Counted from the stretch's first letter, positions 33,845-41,809 are shown. The stretch is 64,000 bases of DNA from Neisseria meningitidis (GCF_900638555.1 NZ_LR134525.1:930001-994000), one strand, 5' to 3'. The notes: generated from the sequence alone by a model not told the origin. A program made the numbers and translations.

Positions 33845-34961
33845 GAGACCTTTGCAAAACTCCCCAAAATCCCCTAAATTCCCACCAAGCCATTTAGGGG
33901 ATTTTCCATGAGCACCTTCTTCCGGCAAACCGCACAAGCCATGATTGCCAAACACATCGACCGTTTCCCGCTATTGAAGTTGGACCGGGTGATTGATTGG
34001 CAGCCGATCGAACAATACCTGAACCGTCAAAGAACCCGTTACCTCCGAGACCACCGCGGCCGTCCCGCCTACCCGCTGTTGTCCATGTTCAAAGCCGTCC
34101 TGCTCGGACAATGGCACAGTCTCTCCGATCCCGAACTCGAACACAGCCTCATTACCCGCATCGATTTCAACCTGTTTTGCCGTTTCGACGAACTGAGCAT
34201 CCCCGATTACAGCACCTTATGCCGCTACCGCAACCGGCTGGCGCAAGACGACACCCTGTCCGAATTGCTGGAACTGATTAACCGCCAACTGACCGAAAAA
34301 GGTTTAAAAGTAGAGAAAGCATCCGCCGCCGTCGTTGATGCCACCATTATTCAGACCGCCGGCAGCAAACAGCGTCAGGCCATAGAAGTCGATAACAAAG
34401 GACAAGTCAGCGGACAAACTACACCGAGTAAAGACGGCGATGCCCGTTGGACAAAGAAAAACGGCCTCTACAGACTCGGTTACAAACAACATACCCGTAC
34501 CGATGCGGAAGGCTATATCGAGAAACTGCACATCACCCCAGCCAATACCCATGAGTGCAACCACCTGTTGCCTTTGCTGGAAGGCATTACCGAAGGCACG
34601 ACCGTCTATGCCGACAAAGGCTACGACAGTGCGGAAAACCGGCAACATCTGGAAGAACATCAGTTGTTGGACGGCATTATGCGCAAAGCCTGCCGCAACC
34701 GTCCGCTGACGGAAACGCAAACCAAACGCGACCGGTATTTGTCGAAGACCCGTGGCGATGTGTTTGAACCTGTTGAAAGCCGCCAACAGGCTAAGTGCGC
34801 CCGCTGCCGCCCAAAAGGCGACCGGATGCCTGATTATCGGGTATCCAGGGAGGATTAAGGGGGTATTTGGGTAAAATCAGGAGGTATTTGAGGCGAAAAC
34901 AGCCGAAAACCTGTGTTTGGGTTTCGGCTGTCGGGAGGGAAAGGAATTTTGCAAAGGTCTC
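33845..34961 (+). mobile_element. IS1106-type copy D (deleted), nested in copy C
   Basis: 1117 bp with intact ends, flanked by AACCG at 33840-33844 and 34962-34966 (5-bp duplication); excising it restores copy C. About 102 bp are missing near the transposase 3' end. Confidence 0.92.
33908..34858 (+). pseudogene. Transposase of IS copy D, 3' deletion and frameshift
   Basis: The first ~278 residues match the intact enzyme up to YLSKTR; a ~102-bp deletion then removes YVVEQSFG (the catalytic Glu) and shifts frame, leaving an unrelated tail ([15 protein letters not shown]). Confidence 0.9.
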
Positions 34962-35300
34962 AACCGGTATTTATCGAAGACCCGTTATGTGGTCGAACAG
35001 AGCTTCGGTACGCTGCACCGTAAATTCCGCTATGCGCGGGCAGCCTATTTCGGACTGATTAAAGTGAGTGCACAAAGCCATCTGAAGGCGATGTGTTTGA
35101 ACCTGTTGAAAGCCGCCAACAGGTTAAGTGCGCCCGCTGCCGCCTAAAAGGCAGCCCGGATGCCTGATTATAGGGTATCCGGGGAGGATTAAGGGGGTAT
35201 TTGGGTAAAATTAGGAGATATTTGGGGCGAAAACAGCCGAAAACCTGTGTTGGGGTTTCGGTTGTCGTGAGGGAAAGGAATTTTGCAAAGGTCTCAACCA

Positions 35301-35624
35301 ATATTTTGCAGTTCGTATCGGAACATTTATAAAACATCAGATTTCCGTGTTTCGCGTTTCCGGCAATTCAAAATTGGCAAAACCATTAACCTGCTTCGCA
35401 AGGCAGGTTTTTAAAACTTTATCAGGCGTTCGGGCATATCGGTTCGACCGGCCCGCATTTCCGGCAATCAACACTGCCGACGGTTGCCGCATTTCTTTTT
35501 GATATACAATCACACTTTCAAAAAACATACGACGGCAACAAAATCATCCTCCCCCGATTGGCAAACATTCCGGCAAATTAAAACCCCGCCCGAAACAGCC
35601 ATCGGACAAATAACAGGAAAAAAT
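35301..35624. other. Intergenic region before the Smr gene
   Basis: No convincing gene. One hairpin at 35388-35413 (AACCTGC...GCAGGTT with T-run) could terminate transcription from the left. The frame of the Smr gene is open upstream to 35484 but has no ribosome binding site there. Confidence 0.5.
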
Positions 35625-36230
35625 ATGAATACCGACTTCCAAAACATCCTCAAACAACTGGGCAAACAAGCCCAAAAAGAAGCGGCAGAAAAACAGGCAG
35701 CCGAAAAAAACAAGCAAAAACAAGAACAGGATTTCGATTTTTCACAAGCAGTCGGACAAGTCTCCCCATTAAAAAACCGGCAGCAATATTATGCGCCGCC
35801 CGACAAAACCCCCATCAAAGTCCGTCCCAAAGACAACCGCGCCGACGAAGAAAACTACTTCTACATCGGCAGCACATACAACGACCCGCCCGCCAGCTTC
35901 AGCAAAAACGGACAGGGAAAAAACGACATCCAACGCCTGAAAAACGGATACTATCCCGTCGTTACCGATGTCGACCTGCACGGCTACACACAGGAAGAAG
36001 CCCAAAAAGTCCTCAACGAATTCATCGCATTCACCCAAAAACGCGGCGTATGCGGCGAAATCATCCACGGCAGCGGATTAGGTTCCAAAGGCTACAAACC
36101 CGTTCTGAAAAATATGACCCGAAACTGGCTGATGCAACACCCCGATGTACTCGCCTACGCCGAACCCCGGGAAGGCAACGACGGCTGCGTCCGCATCCTG
36201 CTCAAACGCAAATTAAGGCAGCAAGACTGA
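35625..36230 (+). CDS. Smr-domain protein
   Basis: 201 residues from ATG 35625 (AGGAAAAAAT upstream). The N-terminal ~40 residues are a charged Lys/Glu/Gln helix; the Smr domain fills about 115-200, with VDLHGYTQEEAQ, the substrate loop IIHGSGLGSKG, and a final VRILLKRK. Smr domains are nucleic-acid nicking or ribosome-rescue endonucleases, so it is notable that tmRNA follows directly. Exact role unproven. Confidence 0.88.
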   Translation: MNTDFQNILKQLGKQAQKEAAEKQAAEKNKQKQEQDFDFSQAVGQVSPLKNRQQYYAPPDKTPIKVRPKDNRADEENYFYIGSTYNDPPASFSKNGQGKNDIQRLKNGYYPVVTDVDLHGYTQEEAQKVLNEFIAFTQKRGVCGEIIHGSGLGSKGYKPVLKNMTRNWLMQHPDVLAYAEPREGNDGCVRILLKRKLRQQD

Positions 36231-36248
36231 CAAATTTCTCCGACAGAC

Positions 36249-36277
36249 TTGGCAGCACCGCACAATATCCGTATAAT
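36249..36277 (+). promoter_or_regulatory. ssrA promoter
   Basis: TTGGCA at 36249-36254, 17 bp, TATAAT at 36272-36277, 15 bp before the mature tmRNA 5' end. Strong sigma-70 match. Confidence 0.85.
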
Positions 36278-36292
36278 TTGCAAACCATTTCT

Positions 36293-36655
36293 GGGGGCGA
36301 CCTTGGTTTCGACGGGGGTTGCGAAGCAGATGCGGGCATACCGGGGTCTCAGATTCCCGTAAAACACTGAATTCAAATAGTCGCAAACGACGAAACTTAC
36401 GCTTTAGCCGCTTAAGGCTAGCCGTTGCAGCAGTCGGTCAATGGGCTGTGTGGCGAAAGCCACCGCAACGTCATCTTACATTGACTGGTTTCCTGCCGGG
36501 TTATTTGGCAGGAAATGAGATTTAAGGTAACTGGTTTCCAAAAGGCCTGTTGGTCGGCATGATGGAAATAAGATTTTCAAATAGACACAACTAAGTATGT
36601 AGAACGCTTTGTAGAGGACTTTCGGACGGGGGTTCGATTCCCCCCGCCTCCACCA
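36293..36655 (+). ncRNA. ssrA: tmRNA (transfer-messenger RNA)
   Basis: 363 nt. The 5' GGGGGCGACC pairs with the 3' end, which carries a T-loop GGTTCGATTCC and an encoded CCA. The tag frame, 36383-36415, reads ANDETYALAA followed by TAA, differing from the E. coli tag at one position. Pseudoknot-forming segments lie between. It rescues stalled ribosomes and tags the peptide for proteolysis. The 3' end is a favoured integration site for phages, and prophage remnants follow. Confidence 0.97.
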
Positions 36656-36684
36656 TACCCTATTTTCAGCAGTATCCTGAAACA

Positions 36685-36724
36685 CAAAAAAGCCTTGAAC
36701 TTCAACAGTTTCAAGGCTTTTTTG
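36685..36724 (+). terminator. Intrinsic terminator after ssrA
   Basis: AAAAAAGCCTTGAA and TTCAAGGCTTTTTT form a long stem, about 30 bp after the CCA. Confidence 0.85.
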
Positions 36725-36764
36725 TTGCCTTGAATATGCTGGCGTATGCTTGAGTTTTCGCCAT

Positions 36765-36925
36765 TTATGGGGTAACTTTTGGGGTAACTCTTTTCACGAA
36801 TTACCCCAAAAAACGCCTTAAGAATGCAAAAGTCATCACGCATTTTTTTAAAAAGGTTACCCAAAACTTAAATGTAATCCTTTATTTATAAGCTTGCAGC
36901 TTTCCAAACAAGTTACCCCCAAACG
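36765..36925. other. Cluster of GGGGTAAC repeats beside tmRNA
   Basis: Five copies in both orientations: 36769-36777 and 36781-36789 (GGGGTAACT), 36800-36807 (ATTACCCC), 36854-36862 (GGTTACCC) and 36911-36919 (AGTTACCCC). No gene is present. Clustered short repeats next to a tmRNA 3' end resemble integrase arm-type binding sites of an attachment site, but this is inference. Confidence 0.45.
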
Positions 36926-36975
36926 GATAAAAAAATGCCGAAGCCGAACTGACCCCAAAAAGTCGGACAGTTTAA

Positions 36976-37776
36976 TCAAGCGGCTTTCAGGGACTGAATT
37001 CTGTACTGAACAAGGCTCAGCCCTTTTAATTTCAACTTGATTCTATCGTTGTTGTATAGTGGATTAAATTTAAACCAGTACGGCGTTGCCTCGCCTTGCC
37101 GTACTATTTGTACTGTCTGCGGCTTCATCGCCCTGTCCTGATTTAAATTTAATCCACTATAAAAAAACATCTGATATTGCCAACCTTGATCCGAATGCAG
37201 TATCGGCTTTTCAGACGATCTCGGTTTCTCCGGCGCACCTTTCAGTATCTCGCCGGCCAAATCGAAAGTCGGGCGGGTTTGAATACGGTAACTGACGATT
37301 TCCCCGTTAAACAAATCCATAATCGGAGAAAGGTATATCTTTTCTCCGCCTACATTGAACTCGGTAACGTCCGTTACCCATTTCTCATTCGGCTTTTCTG
37401 CATGGAAACAGCGTCGCAGGATATTCGGCGCAATTTTGCCGACTTCTCCTTTGAACGAGCGGTATTTGCGCCGCCATATCACTGCCTTCAGCCCCGTCTT
37501 CGCCATCAGACGGCTGACTTTCTTGTGATTGACCGGTGTTCCTGCGTGACGGATGGCTGCCGCAATCCTCCGGTAGCCGTATCTTCCCTTATGTCGTCGA
37601 TAAATATCATGGATATGCCGTTTCAAATCGGCATATTTGTCTTCTGCCGATTGGACGGCCAATTGGTAATAGAAGGTGCCGCGTGGCAGTCCGACAATCA
37701 CCAACAGCAGTTCAACGGATGGCATTGCCTTAACCCTGCGACGAGTTGCGTTCTTTCTGCCGCACTTCTTTCCCAT
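36976..37776 (-). pseudogene. IS3-family OrfB transposase with internal deletion and Correia insertion
   Basis: HTH_21 region (LPRGTFYYQ, RYGYRRIAAAIRHAG), then the rve integrase core (KPNEKWVTDVTEFNVGGEKIYLSP... with Asp, LHSDQGWQYQM with second Asp). After QYQM the normal segment with the catalytic Glu is missing; a Correia element encodes [14 protein letters not shown]... in frame and the ORF ends with the true IS tail NNDRIKLKLKGLS. Open over 266 codons yet inactive. Confidence 0.85.
37055..37161. repeat. Correia element, 107 bp, in frame within IS3 OrfB
   Basis: Same short form as at 2486 and 22829. Read on the minus strand it is open and joins both OrfB parts in frame. Confidence 0.95.
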
Positions 37777-38140
37777 AGATTAAGGCATCGAGCTTTTTTA
37801 GGGTAGCCATTTCCGCTTTAAGGCAAGCCAATTCCGCAAGCAGTTCTTCCTTGGTTTTCAGATAGCCGGCTTTTTTCGTTTGCGGCGGATACTGTTTTTT
37901 CACGGGCTTTCTTCCTTGTTTTTGGGAAAAGTCGTACCACCGCTGCCTTTCGTCCTGCGCTTTTTTAAGCTGCAAGGCGTATTGTTCCGCCGCAACCATA
38001 GAAGAATGCCGATAGGTGGCAATCAGGGCGGTTTGTTTCGCTTCGGCCTTGTCGGCGGCGTATCGGTAACCGCACGTCCACACAAGCAAAAGCACAAATG
38101 CCCAAAGCAGCCGTTTTTTGGCTCGGACAAATTCAATCAT
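37730..38140 (-). pseudogene. Phage Rz-like lysis protein fused to IS3 OrfA tail
   Basis: The first ~75 residues have one N-terminal membrane anchor (RLLWAFVLLLVWTCGYRYAA) and a coiled periplasmic region with ALQLKKAQDERQRWYDFSQKQ, as in Rz i-spanins. From about GRKPVKKQYPP on, the sequence is the C-terminal leucine-zipper part of an IS3 OrfA (KTKEELLAELACLKAEMATL). Its ATG overlaps the end of the holin-like gene (AATGATTGA). It sits at the end of a lysis cassette. A shortened spanin fused to a coiled coil is unlikely to work. Confidence 0.7.
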
Positions 38141-38392
38141 TGCCGCCCCCTTCCTGATTTGCGGATTTTTTGATTTCTGCCAACTGCGGAATCGCCGCGA
38201 TGCCGCGTTTGATTAATGCATACCCGCCGACCAATGCGCCATAAGCCCACTAGAGCCATTCGGGCGCGTCCGCCGCCTGCACGAACTTCCAAGTCATGGC
38301 GGCTGCGGCGACGTTTGCCCATAGTTTGGTATGGCTGATTTTTCCTGTGGCCGGATTAGAGACCAAGCCGCCCAGCCATCGGAAAAAGGCGG
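38133..38392 (-). pseudogene. Holin-like phage membrane protein interrupted by an amber codon
   Basis: Reads FFRWLGGLVSNPATGK, LWANVAAAAMTWKFVQ, ADAPEWL, then TAG at 38250-38252, then WAYGALVGGYALIKRG and a polar tail to TGA at 38133. Two hydrophobic segments on either side of the amber codon fit a small holin. The TAG replaces what should be a sense codon in EWL-x-WAYG. The start is uncertain: no ATG or GTG with a good site is seen near 38390. It lies between the 57-residue gene and the Rz-like gene. Confidence 0.65.
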
Positions 38393-38566
38393 TTATTTGT
38401 GACGCTTTTTTTTGGCTGCGCGTTTCGCGGCGGCTACCCCGCTCTTGCGGTGGGCTTGCGTCCAACATCCCTGAGTCGGCATGGCGTAGCGAATGCCTAG
38501 GTCGCTGTGGCTGAAATCGGGCTGCATGGCTGCGGTCATTAGGGCGATGAGTGACTTTTTTGACAT
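38393..38566 (-). CDS. 57-residue phage protein in the lysis cassette
   Basis: MSKKSLIALMTAAMQPDFSH at the start and a very basic end (KSGVAAAKRAAKKKRHK). Start ATG 38566 has GGGAG 8 nt upstream. It is 13 bp after the endolysin stop and abuts the holin-like gene. The function is unknown; basic tails of this sort occur on nucleic-acid- or membrane-associated phage proteins. Confidence 0.65.
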   Translation of the reverse strand: MSKKSLIALMTAAMQPDFSHSDLGIRYAMPTQGCWTQAHRKSGVAAAKRAAKKKRHK

Positions 38567-38579
38567 GGTTTATCTCCCT

Positions 38580-39083
38580 TTAATCAGTGTTATCTGCAGA
38601 CGCGTGAATCAGGTTTTGCGCCACACGGCGTACCCAGCCCTTGCCGAAAGAGGTGAACGTACCGAGCTTGGTATAAAAGACCAGACGCTCGGCGTTGAAC
38701 CGCAATAAAAGGTCGTTTTCGGGAAGGGAATTGATGGCTTTGAGGCTGACTGCTCCGATAACGCCGTCGTCCGGTACGCCTGCGGCGCGTTGCAGCATAC
38801 GGGCGGCATTGCCGTAACCGTGGTTGACGCAGGCATCAAAAAATTGGAACGCGACCGCTTCCGGCATTTGGTCGGCGCGGTAACGCTCCCAAAACGCTTT
38901 ACGGTAAATGCTGATTGCCTGTTCACGCGTCATGGCACGCATGGAGCCGTTGTAGCCGTTTGCCTGTGCGGTGCGCTTAGTGATGCCCCAATTGGTTTCG
39001 CCGCCGGGGTCTTTGGGATGGTTGGCGTAACCACCCTCGTGAGAGAGGACGCGGTTGATGAATTGGTTGAACTTGTCTGACAT
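38580..39083 (-). CDS. Phage endolysin, glycoside hydrolase family 108 type
   Basis: 167 residues. VLSHEGGYANHPKDPGGETN near residues 14-33 is the GH108 N-acetylmuramidase signature with catalytic Glu, followed by WGITKRTAQ. The C-terminal half (RMLQRAAGVPDDGVIGAVSL) is the associated peptidoglycan-binding domain. No signal peptide, so release depends on a holin. Complete and apparently intact although the next genes are damaged. Confidence 0.92.
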   Translation of the reverse strand: MSDKFNQFINRVLSHEGGYANHPKDPGGETNWGITKRTAQANGYNGSMRAMTREQAISIYRKAFWERYRADQMPEAVAFQFFDACVNHGYGNAARMLQRAAGVPDDGVIGAVSLKAINSLPENDLLLRFNAERLVFYTKLGTFTSFGKGWVRRVAQNLIHASADNTD

Positions 39084-39089
39084 GGAAAA

Positions 39090-39124
39090 ATCCCTGTATT
39101 GAATTAAAAATCAATACAGGGATT
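39090..39124. terminator. Hairpin between the two-gene unit and the lysis cassette
   Basis: ATCCCTGTATTGA and its inverse around AATTAAAAA, with T-runs on both sides; terminates the minus-strand pair 40620-39173 before the endolysin. Confidence 0.75.
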
Positions 39125-39172
39125 TTAGAAAAGGTCGTCTGAATGGGATTTTAAAGGGGGTTAAAACTCGTT

Positions 39173-39655
39173 CTAGATTTTGGGTTTCTTCTTTTCCATT
39201 AATTTTTTAAACTCTTCTTTTCGGCTTTTAATTAAATTCCCAGGTAAGAATACAGAATAAAAAATGGAAATACAGGCTAAAAATAAATAGCTCCGTTCAA
39301 GCCAAAAAATGGCTGGTCCATTTTTGTATTCTTCTTTATGAGCCAACAAGATGACAATAAAAACACAAACTAATACGGCAAGATATGTGTAAAAAAGTAA
39401 GGAATGTTTTATATACCGTTGTTCTTGTACGCCTTCACGAATTTGAATTTGTCGCCAATTTGCATCTTCATCAAACCTCATATCACTAAACAATGTCATA
39501 ATGGCAATTAAAAAACCGGCTAAGATTGCAAATACGTTAATAATTAAATCAACGGCCTTCTCGTTCCCATGAACAAAAGGTTGCCCTTTCCATGCTAAAA
39601 ATGCTGATATACAAGCAATCAACAAAAAACGTAGTAAGGGCAGATATTTTTTCAT
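39173..39655 (-). CDS. Four-helix membrane protein of the two-gene unit, unknown function
   Basis: 160 residues with four predicted membrane helices (about 5-22, 34-54, 85-104, 117-136). A cytoplasmic loop DMRFDEDANWRQIQIREGVQ lies between helices 2 and 3, and the tail is very basic (KSRKEEFKKLMEKKKPKI). No family recognised. Its ATG overlaps the stop of the 322-residue gene (ATGA), so the two are translationally coupled. A+T rich. Small multi-helix partners of soluble sensors occur in several phage-defence systems (Kiwa, CBASS effectors); that is an analogy of layout only. Confidence 0.75.
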   Translation of the reverse strand: MKKYLPLLRFLLIACISAFLAWKGQPFVHGNEKAVDLIINVFAILAGFLIAIMTLFSDMRFDEDANWRQIQIREGVQEQRYIKHSLLFYTYLAVLVCVFIVILLAHKEEYKNGPAIFWLERSYLFLACISIFYSVFLPGNLIKSRKEEFKKLMEKKKPKI

Positions 39656-40620
39656 TGTTCAGTTAAGTTTCTGCTTTGGAGTTCTAGGAAATATTCACTG
39701 ATTGCTGTAAATGCCGAGTCAGGGAGTAACGAGTTGGCTTCATCGTATCGTCCTATTCTAACAGATTTAGACAGTTTTACATCAGAGGGCTGAATCACTT
39801 CACCTTGTTGCGTGGTAATGGAAAATCCTTGATTAACCGTTTCATCATCAATAATTTCCTCTGCCTGCTCCTGCATCAGCGATTGCGCTTCAATACTGGC
39901 TCTCGAATTACCGTTTAGCAAGACTTCTAAATTGATATGAATTTCGGATTGTGCTTCCAATTCCTCATCACTCAATTCGCTTGTAAATACACTACCAACT
40001 TTCCCTAATGCTTTAGCAATGGTTGAACGGCTATCTTGATACAGTCTGTTTCTGGATAATTGATATGCCGAAGCATCTAAAAGAATACTTTTTACCCCAT
40101 GTTGTTGTATCAATGACAACTTGTCGCAATTGCCTACTGCTTTGAATTCAATATTAAATTGAACAATATCCGGATTGTTCTCTCTCAATTTATTGCTAAG
40201 TAAACTTAAATAAGAAGCAACCGTTGATGCTGACAAAAAACCATGTCCGCAAAAAATTACATGGTGTCCAACAATATACAAAAAAGCCTCTTTACGCAAA
40301 AAGGAATATCCACTTGGAGGAGCTTGTGTTCCACCATGATCATCTTGCTGTACAGGTCTATTGCTCATAGTGCGGATATGTTCATCTTTTGTACCGCTGC
40401 CAATGTGTATCAGTAATCCACCAATTGAATTGCCTTTTACATCTTTAGGATCCAAAGTTCTATGCATGATTTGGGTAAGCTGATTATATTGTTCAATTTG
40501 TGTATCTTGAACAGTAGGAGCAGCTGACAAAACCCTTCTTAATGCTACCTCTAAATCGAACAAGCTATGGTTTTGCTGCGCACGTAAATAATGAATAGTT
40601 TTAGTAGTTTTTTTTGCCAT
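39652..40620 (-). CDS. 322-residue soluble protein of the two-gene unit, unknown function
   Basis: No signal peptide or membrane helix. Regions: a basic front (MAKKTTKTIHYLRAQ), a central part with GGLLIHIGSGTKDEHI, EAFLYIVGHHVIFCGHGFL and VKSILLDASAYQLSR that looks like an alpha/beta core, then an acidic C-terminal third. No motif I can name. Start has AAAGGA upstream and an uptake sequence at 40666-40677 just before. Intact among decayed phage genes; A+T rich. Could be a prophage-carried immunity gene; function not derivable. Confidence 0.75.
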   Translation of the reverse strand: MAKKTTKTIHYLRAQQNHSLFDLEVALRRVLSAAPTVQDTQIEQYNQLTQIMHRTLDPKDVKGNSIGGLLIHIGSGTKDEHIRTMSNRPVQQDDHGGTQAPPSGYSFLRKEAFLYIVGHHVIFCGHGFLSASTVASYLSLLSNKLRENNPDIVQFNIEFKAVGNCDKLSLIQQHGVKSILLDASAYQLSRNRLYQDSRSTIAKALGKVGSVFTSELSDEELEAQSEIHINLEVLLNGNSRASIEAQSLMQEQAEEIIDDETVNQGFSITTQQGEVIQPSDVKLSKSVRIGRYDEANSLLPDSAFTAISEYFLELQSRNLTEQ

Positions 40621-40675
40621 TTGTACAGTCCTTTCTCTTTTAATATCTGTGTCGAAAAAATAAATTCAGACGGCA

Positions 40676-40819
40676 TCAATTCAAATCTTTCAACACCTGA
40701 ACCACCTGCCCGATGACCTGTATGTCGGGGTAGTTTTTAATGCGTTTTAAAATGCACGGCCGCTTCAATTGCTTAATATCCGTTTCAGAACACCGGAGCA
40801 GCCCGACTGTCGGAGTGTC
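40676..40819 (-). pseudogene. C-terminal remnant resembling an S24/LexA-type phage repressor
   Basis: About 47 codons are open and end ...KRIKNYPDIQVIGQVVQVLK, DLN, stop. The VIGQVVQVLKDL end is like the closing strands of CI/LexA-type peptidase S24 repressors (VIGRVV...). No start or DNA-binding part remains. Call by resemblance of a short tail. Confidence 0.45.
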
Positions 40820-40823
40820 CTAA

Positions 40824-40857
40824 ATGCCGTCTGAAAATTTCAGACGGCATTTTTTAT
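40824..40857. terminator. Uptake-sequence hairpin downstream of the 81-residue gene
   Basis: Perfect inverted 12-mers sharing a minimal loop, with T-run; overlaps the 3' end of the minus-strand gene ending at 40854. Confidence 0.7.
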
Positions 40858-41099
40858 TTTTCAAATAGCTCTTTGCCGATTGCTTGGTAATCTACTTCTT
40901 TTTCAGTTGGATTTACCGTGTCTGCATAGGCTTCTACCAAAGAAAACACACCAGCTTGGCTTAGATAATGCACTTTTACCGCCTTAGCTAATGCCGAAGC
41001 CAAAGGTTCGGGAATTTCGATATTGTTCTGGGTGGCTGCCTCTTTAACGATTTCTTCCGCTCGCTCACCCCATTTGATTTGTTGTTCAAAGTCAAACAT
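40854..41099 (-). CDS. Small acidic protein of unknown function, phage regulatory region
   Basis: 81 residues, helical, starting MFDFEQQIKWGERAEEIVKE behind a GGAGA site. It is 28 bp downstream of the repressor gene and in the same direction, so probably cotranscribed. No family recognised. Confidence 0.65.
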   Translation of the reverse strand: MFDFEQQIKWGERAEEIVKEAATQNNIEIPEPLASALAKAVKVHYLSQAGVFSLVEAYADTVNPTEKEVDYQAIGKELFEK

Positions 41100-41127
41100 A
41101 AGACTGTCTCCATTTTGGATTTAAAAA

Positions 41128-41505
41128 TCACGCTGTTTTATGCGTGGCTGAAACTTGAGTATTTTCGGCTGCTTTTTTCTCTGCGCCTTTTGCCACACTG
41201 AGAATGACAAATTTGCCGTTATCGCTGGCTTGGCGGTAATACCCTAATAACTCTGACTCTTCCTTACTAATTTCAGAATTTTCAGACGGCCTAATTCCCT
41301 GTTCAGCAGCAAATAAGCTGCTCACATCTATTCCCATATTCAAAAAAGAGAGCAATACATCTCCACTAGGCATAAATACGCCACGTTCGTATTTGCCCCA
41401 TGTTTCGCGCTCAATACCTGCTTTTTCAGCAGCTTGTGCTTGGGTAAGCCCTAAAAACTTTCTTTTTTCTTTCAAACGATTACCAAAAAGAGATTTAGAA
41501 ATCAC
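41128..41505 (-). CDS. XRE-family phage repressor
   Basis: 125 residues. N-terminal HTH: GNRLKEKRKFLGLTQAQAAE, then KAGIERETWGKYERGVFMPS (residues about 8-47). The C-terminal part is low complexity and Ala/Lys rich, without a peptidase domain. It faces the Ner-like remnant at 41623 across a short region with two inverted repeats, a standard phage immunity arrangement. Confidence 0.88.
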   Translation of the reverse strand: MISKSLFGNRLKEKRKFLGLTQAQAAEKAGIERETWGKYERGVFMPSGDVLLSFLNMGIDVSSLFAAEQGIRPSENSEISKEESELLGYYRQASDNGKFVILSVAKGAEKKAAENTQVSATHKTA

Positions 41506-41523
41506 AAAATAATCCTTGCAAAA

Positions 41524-41582
41524 GAGATTTTAAAATCTCATAATTCACGCATTGGTAATGCACTAATTAATTTCTAGTGCAT
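41524..41582. promoter_or_regulatory. Phage operator region: two inverted repeats
   Basis: GAGATTTTAAAATCTC at 41524-41539 is a perfect 16-bp palindrome, and ATGCACTA (41558-41565) is repeated inverted at 41575-41582. Both lie between the divergent repressor and Ner-like gene, where repressor binding would be expected. Confidence 0.65.
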
Positions 41583-41622
41583 AAATAGTTCACTATTTTA
41601 TCACAATGGGAAAGGGCTATCT

Positions 41623-41798
41623 ATGGCTATACTGTTGAAAAACTAAAAGAAAATTTTGCCCAAAACGGCCAAACGCTGGCGCAGTGGGCAAGAGAGAACG
41701 GCTTTAAGCCGCGCGATGTGTATCTGGTGGTCGGCGGACAGCGCAAAGGCAATTACGGCAAGGGGCATGAAATTGCCAAGAAGCTGGGACTGAAATAA
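41623..41798 (+). pseudogene. Ner/Cro-like small DNA-binding protein, frameshifted at codon 2-3
   Basis: After ATG GC the correct frame reads YTVEKLKENFAQNGQTLAQW, ARENGFKPRDVYLVVGGQRK, GNYGKGHEIAKKLGLK, stop: a HTH protein like those of Mu-type phages. As sequenced, ATGGCTATACTG lacks one T, so translation from the ATG ends after 7 codons. No other start is seen. One inserted base restores 58 residues. Confidence 0.7.
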
Positions 41799-41809
41799 GG
41801 AGGATGCGG

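Larger units (their letters stand above)
32890..35147 (+). pseudogene. Transposase of IS copy C, broken
   Basis: Begins MSTFFQQTAQAMIAKHIDRF. It is interrupted after FCRFDELS by the Correia element, which also replaced about 20 bp of the gene; it has a deletion of about 12 bp near 33445 (KIEKAL instead of KIEKASAAVVDA, losing the first catalytic Asp region), and is split again by copy D at codons for KRN. The C-terminal block resumes at about 34967. Confidence 0.88.
32826..35295 (+). mobile_element. IS1106-type copy C, interrupted by a Correia element and copy D
   Basis: Ends GAGACCTTTGCAAAATTCC at 32826 and GGTCTC at 35295, flanked by AACCA at 32821-32825 and 35296-35300, a clean 5-bp target duplication. 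Inside are a 155-bp Correia element (33183-33337) and copy D (33845-34961). Confidence 0.92.
36946..37915 (-). mobile_element. IS3-family element remnant
   Basis: The outer end near 36946 (GAACTGACCCCAAAAAGTC) looks like an IS3-type terminal repeat. OrfB (36976-37776) and the last part of OrfA (about 37915-37730) remain; the OrfA N-terminus and the other IS end are missing, replaced by phage Rz-like coding sequence. A 107-bp Correia element lies inside OrfB. Confidence 0.75.

Noticed and set aside
36577..36864. 95-codon minus-strand frame containing GGGGGNRTPVRKSS
   Set aside because: It is the reverse translation of the tmRNA 3' end; this peptide is a frequent false call across tRNA-like 3' ends.
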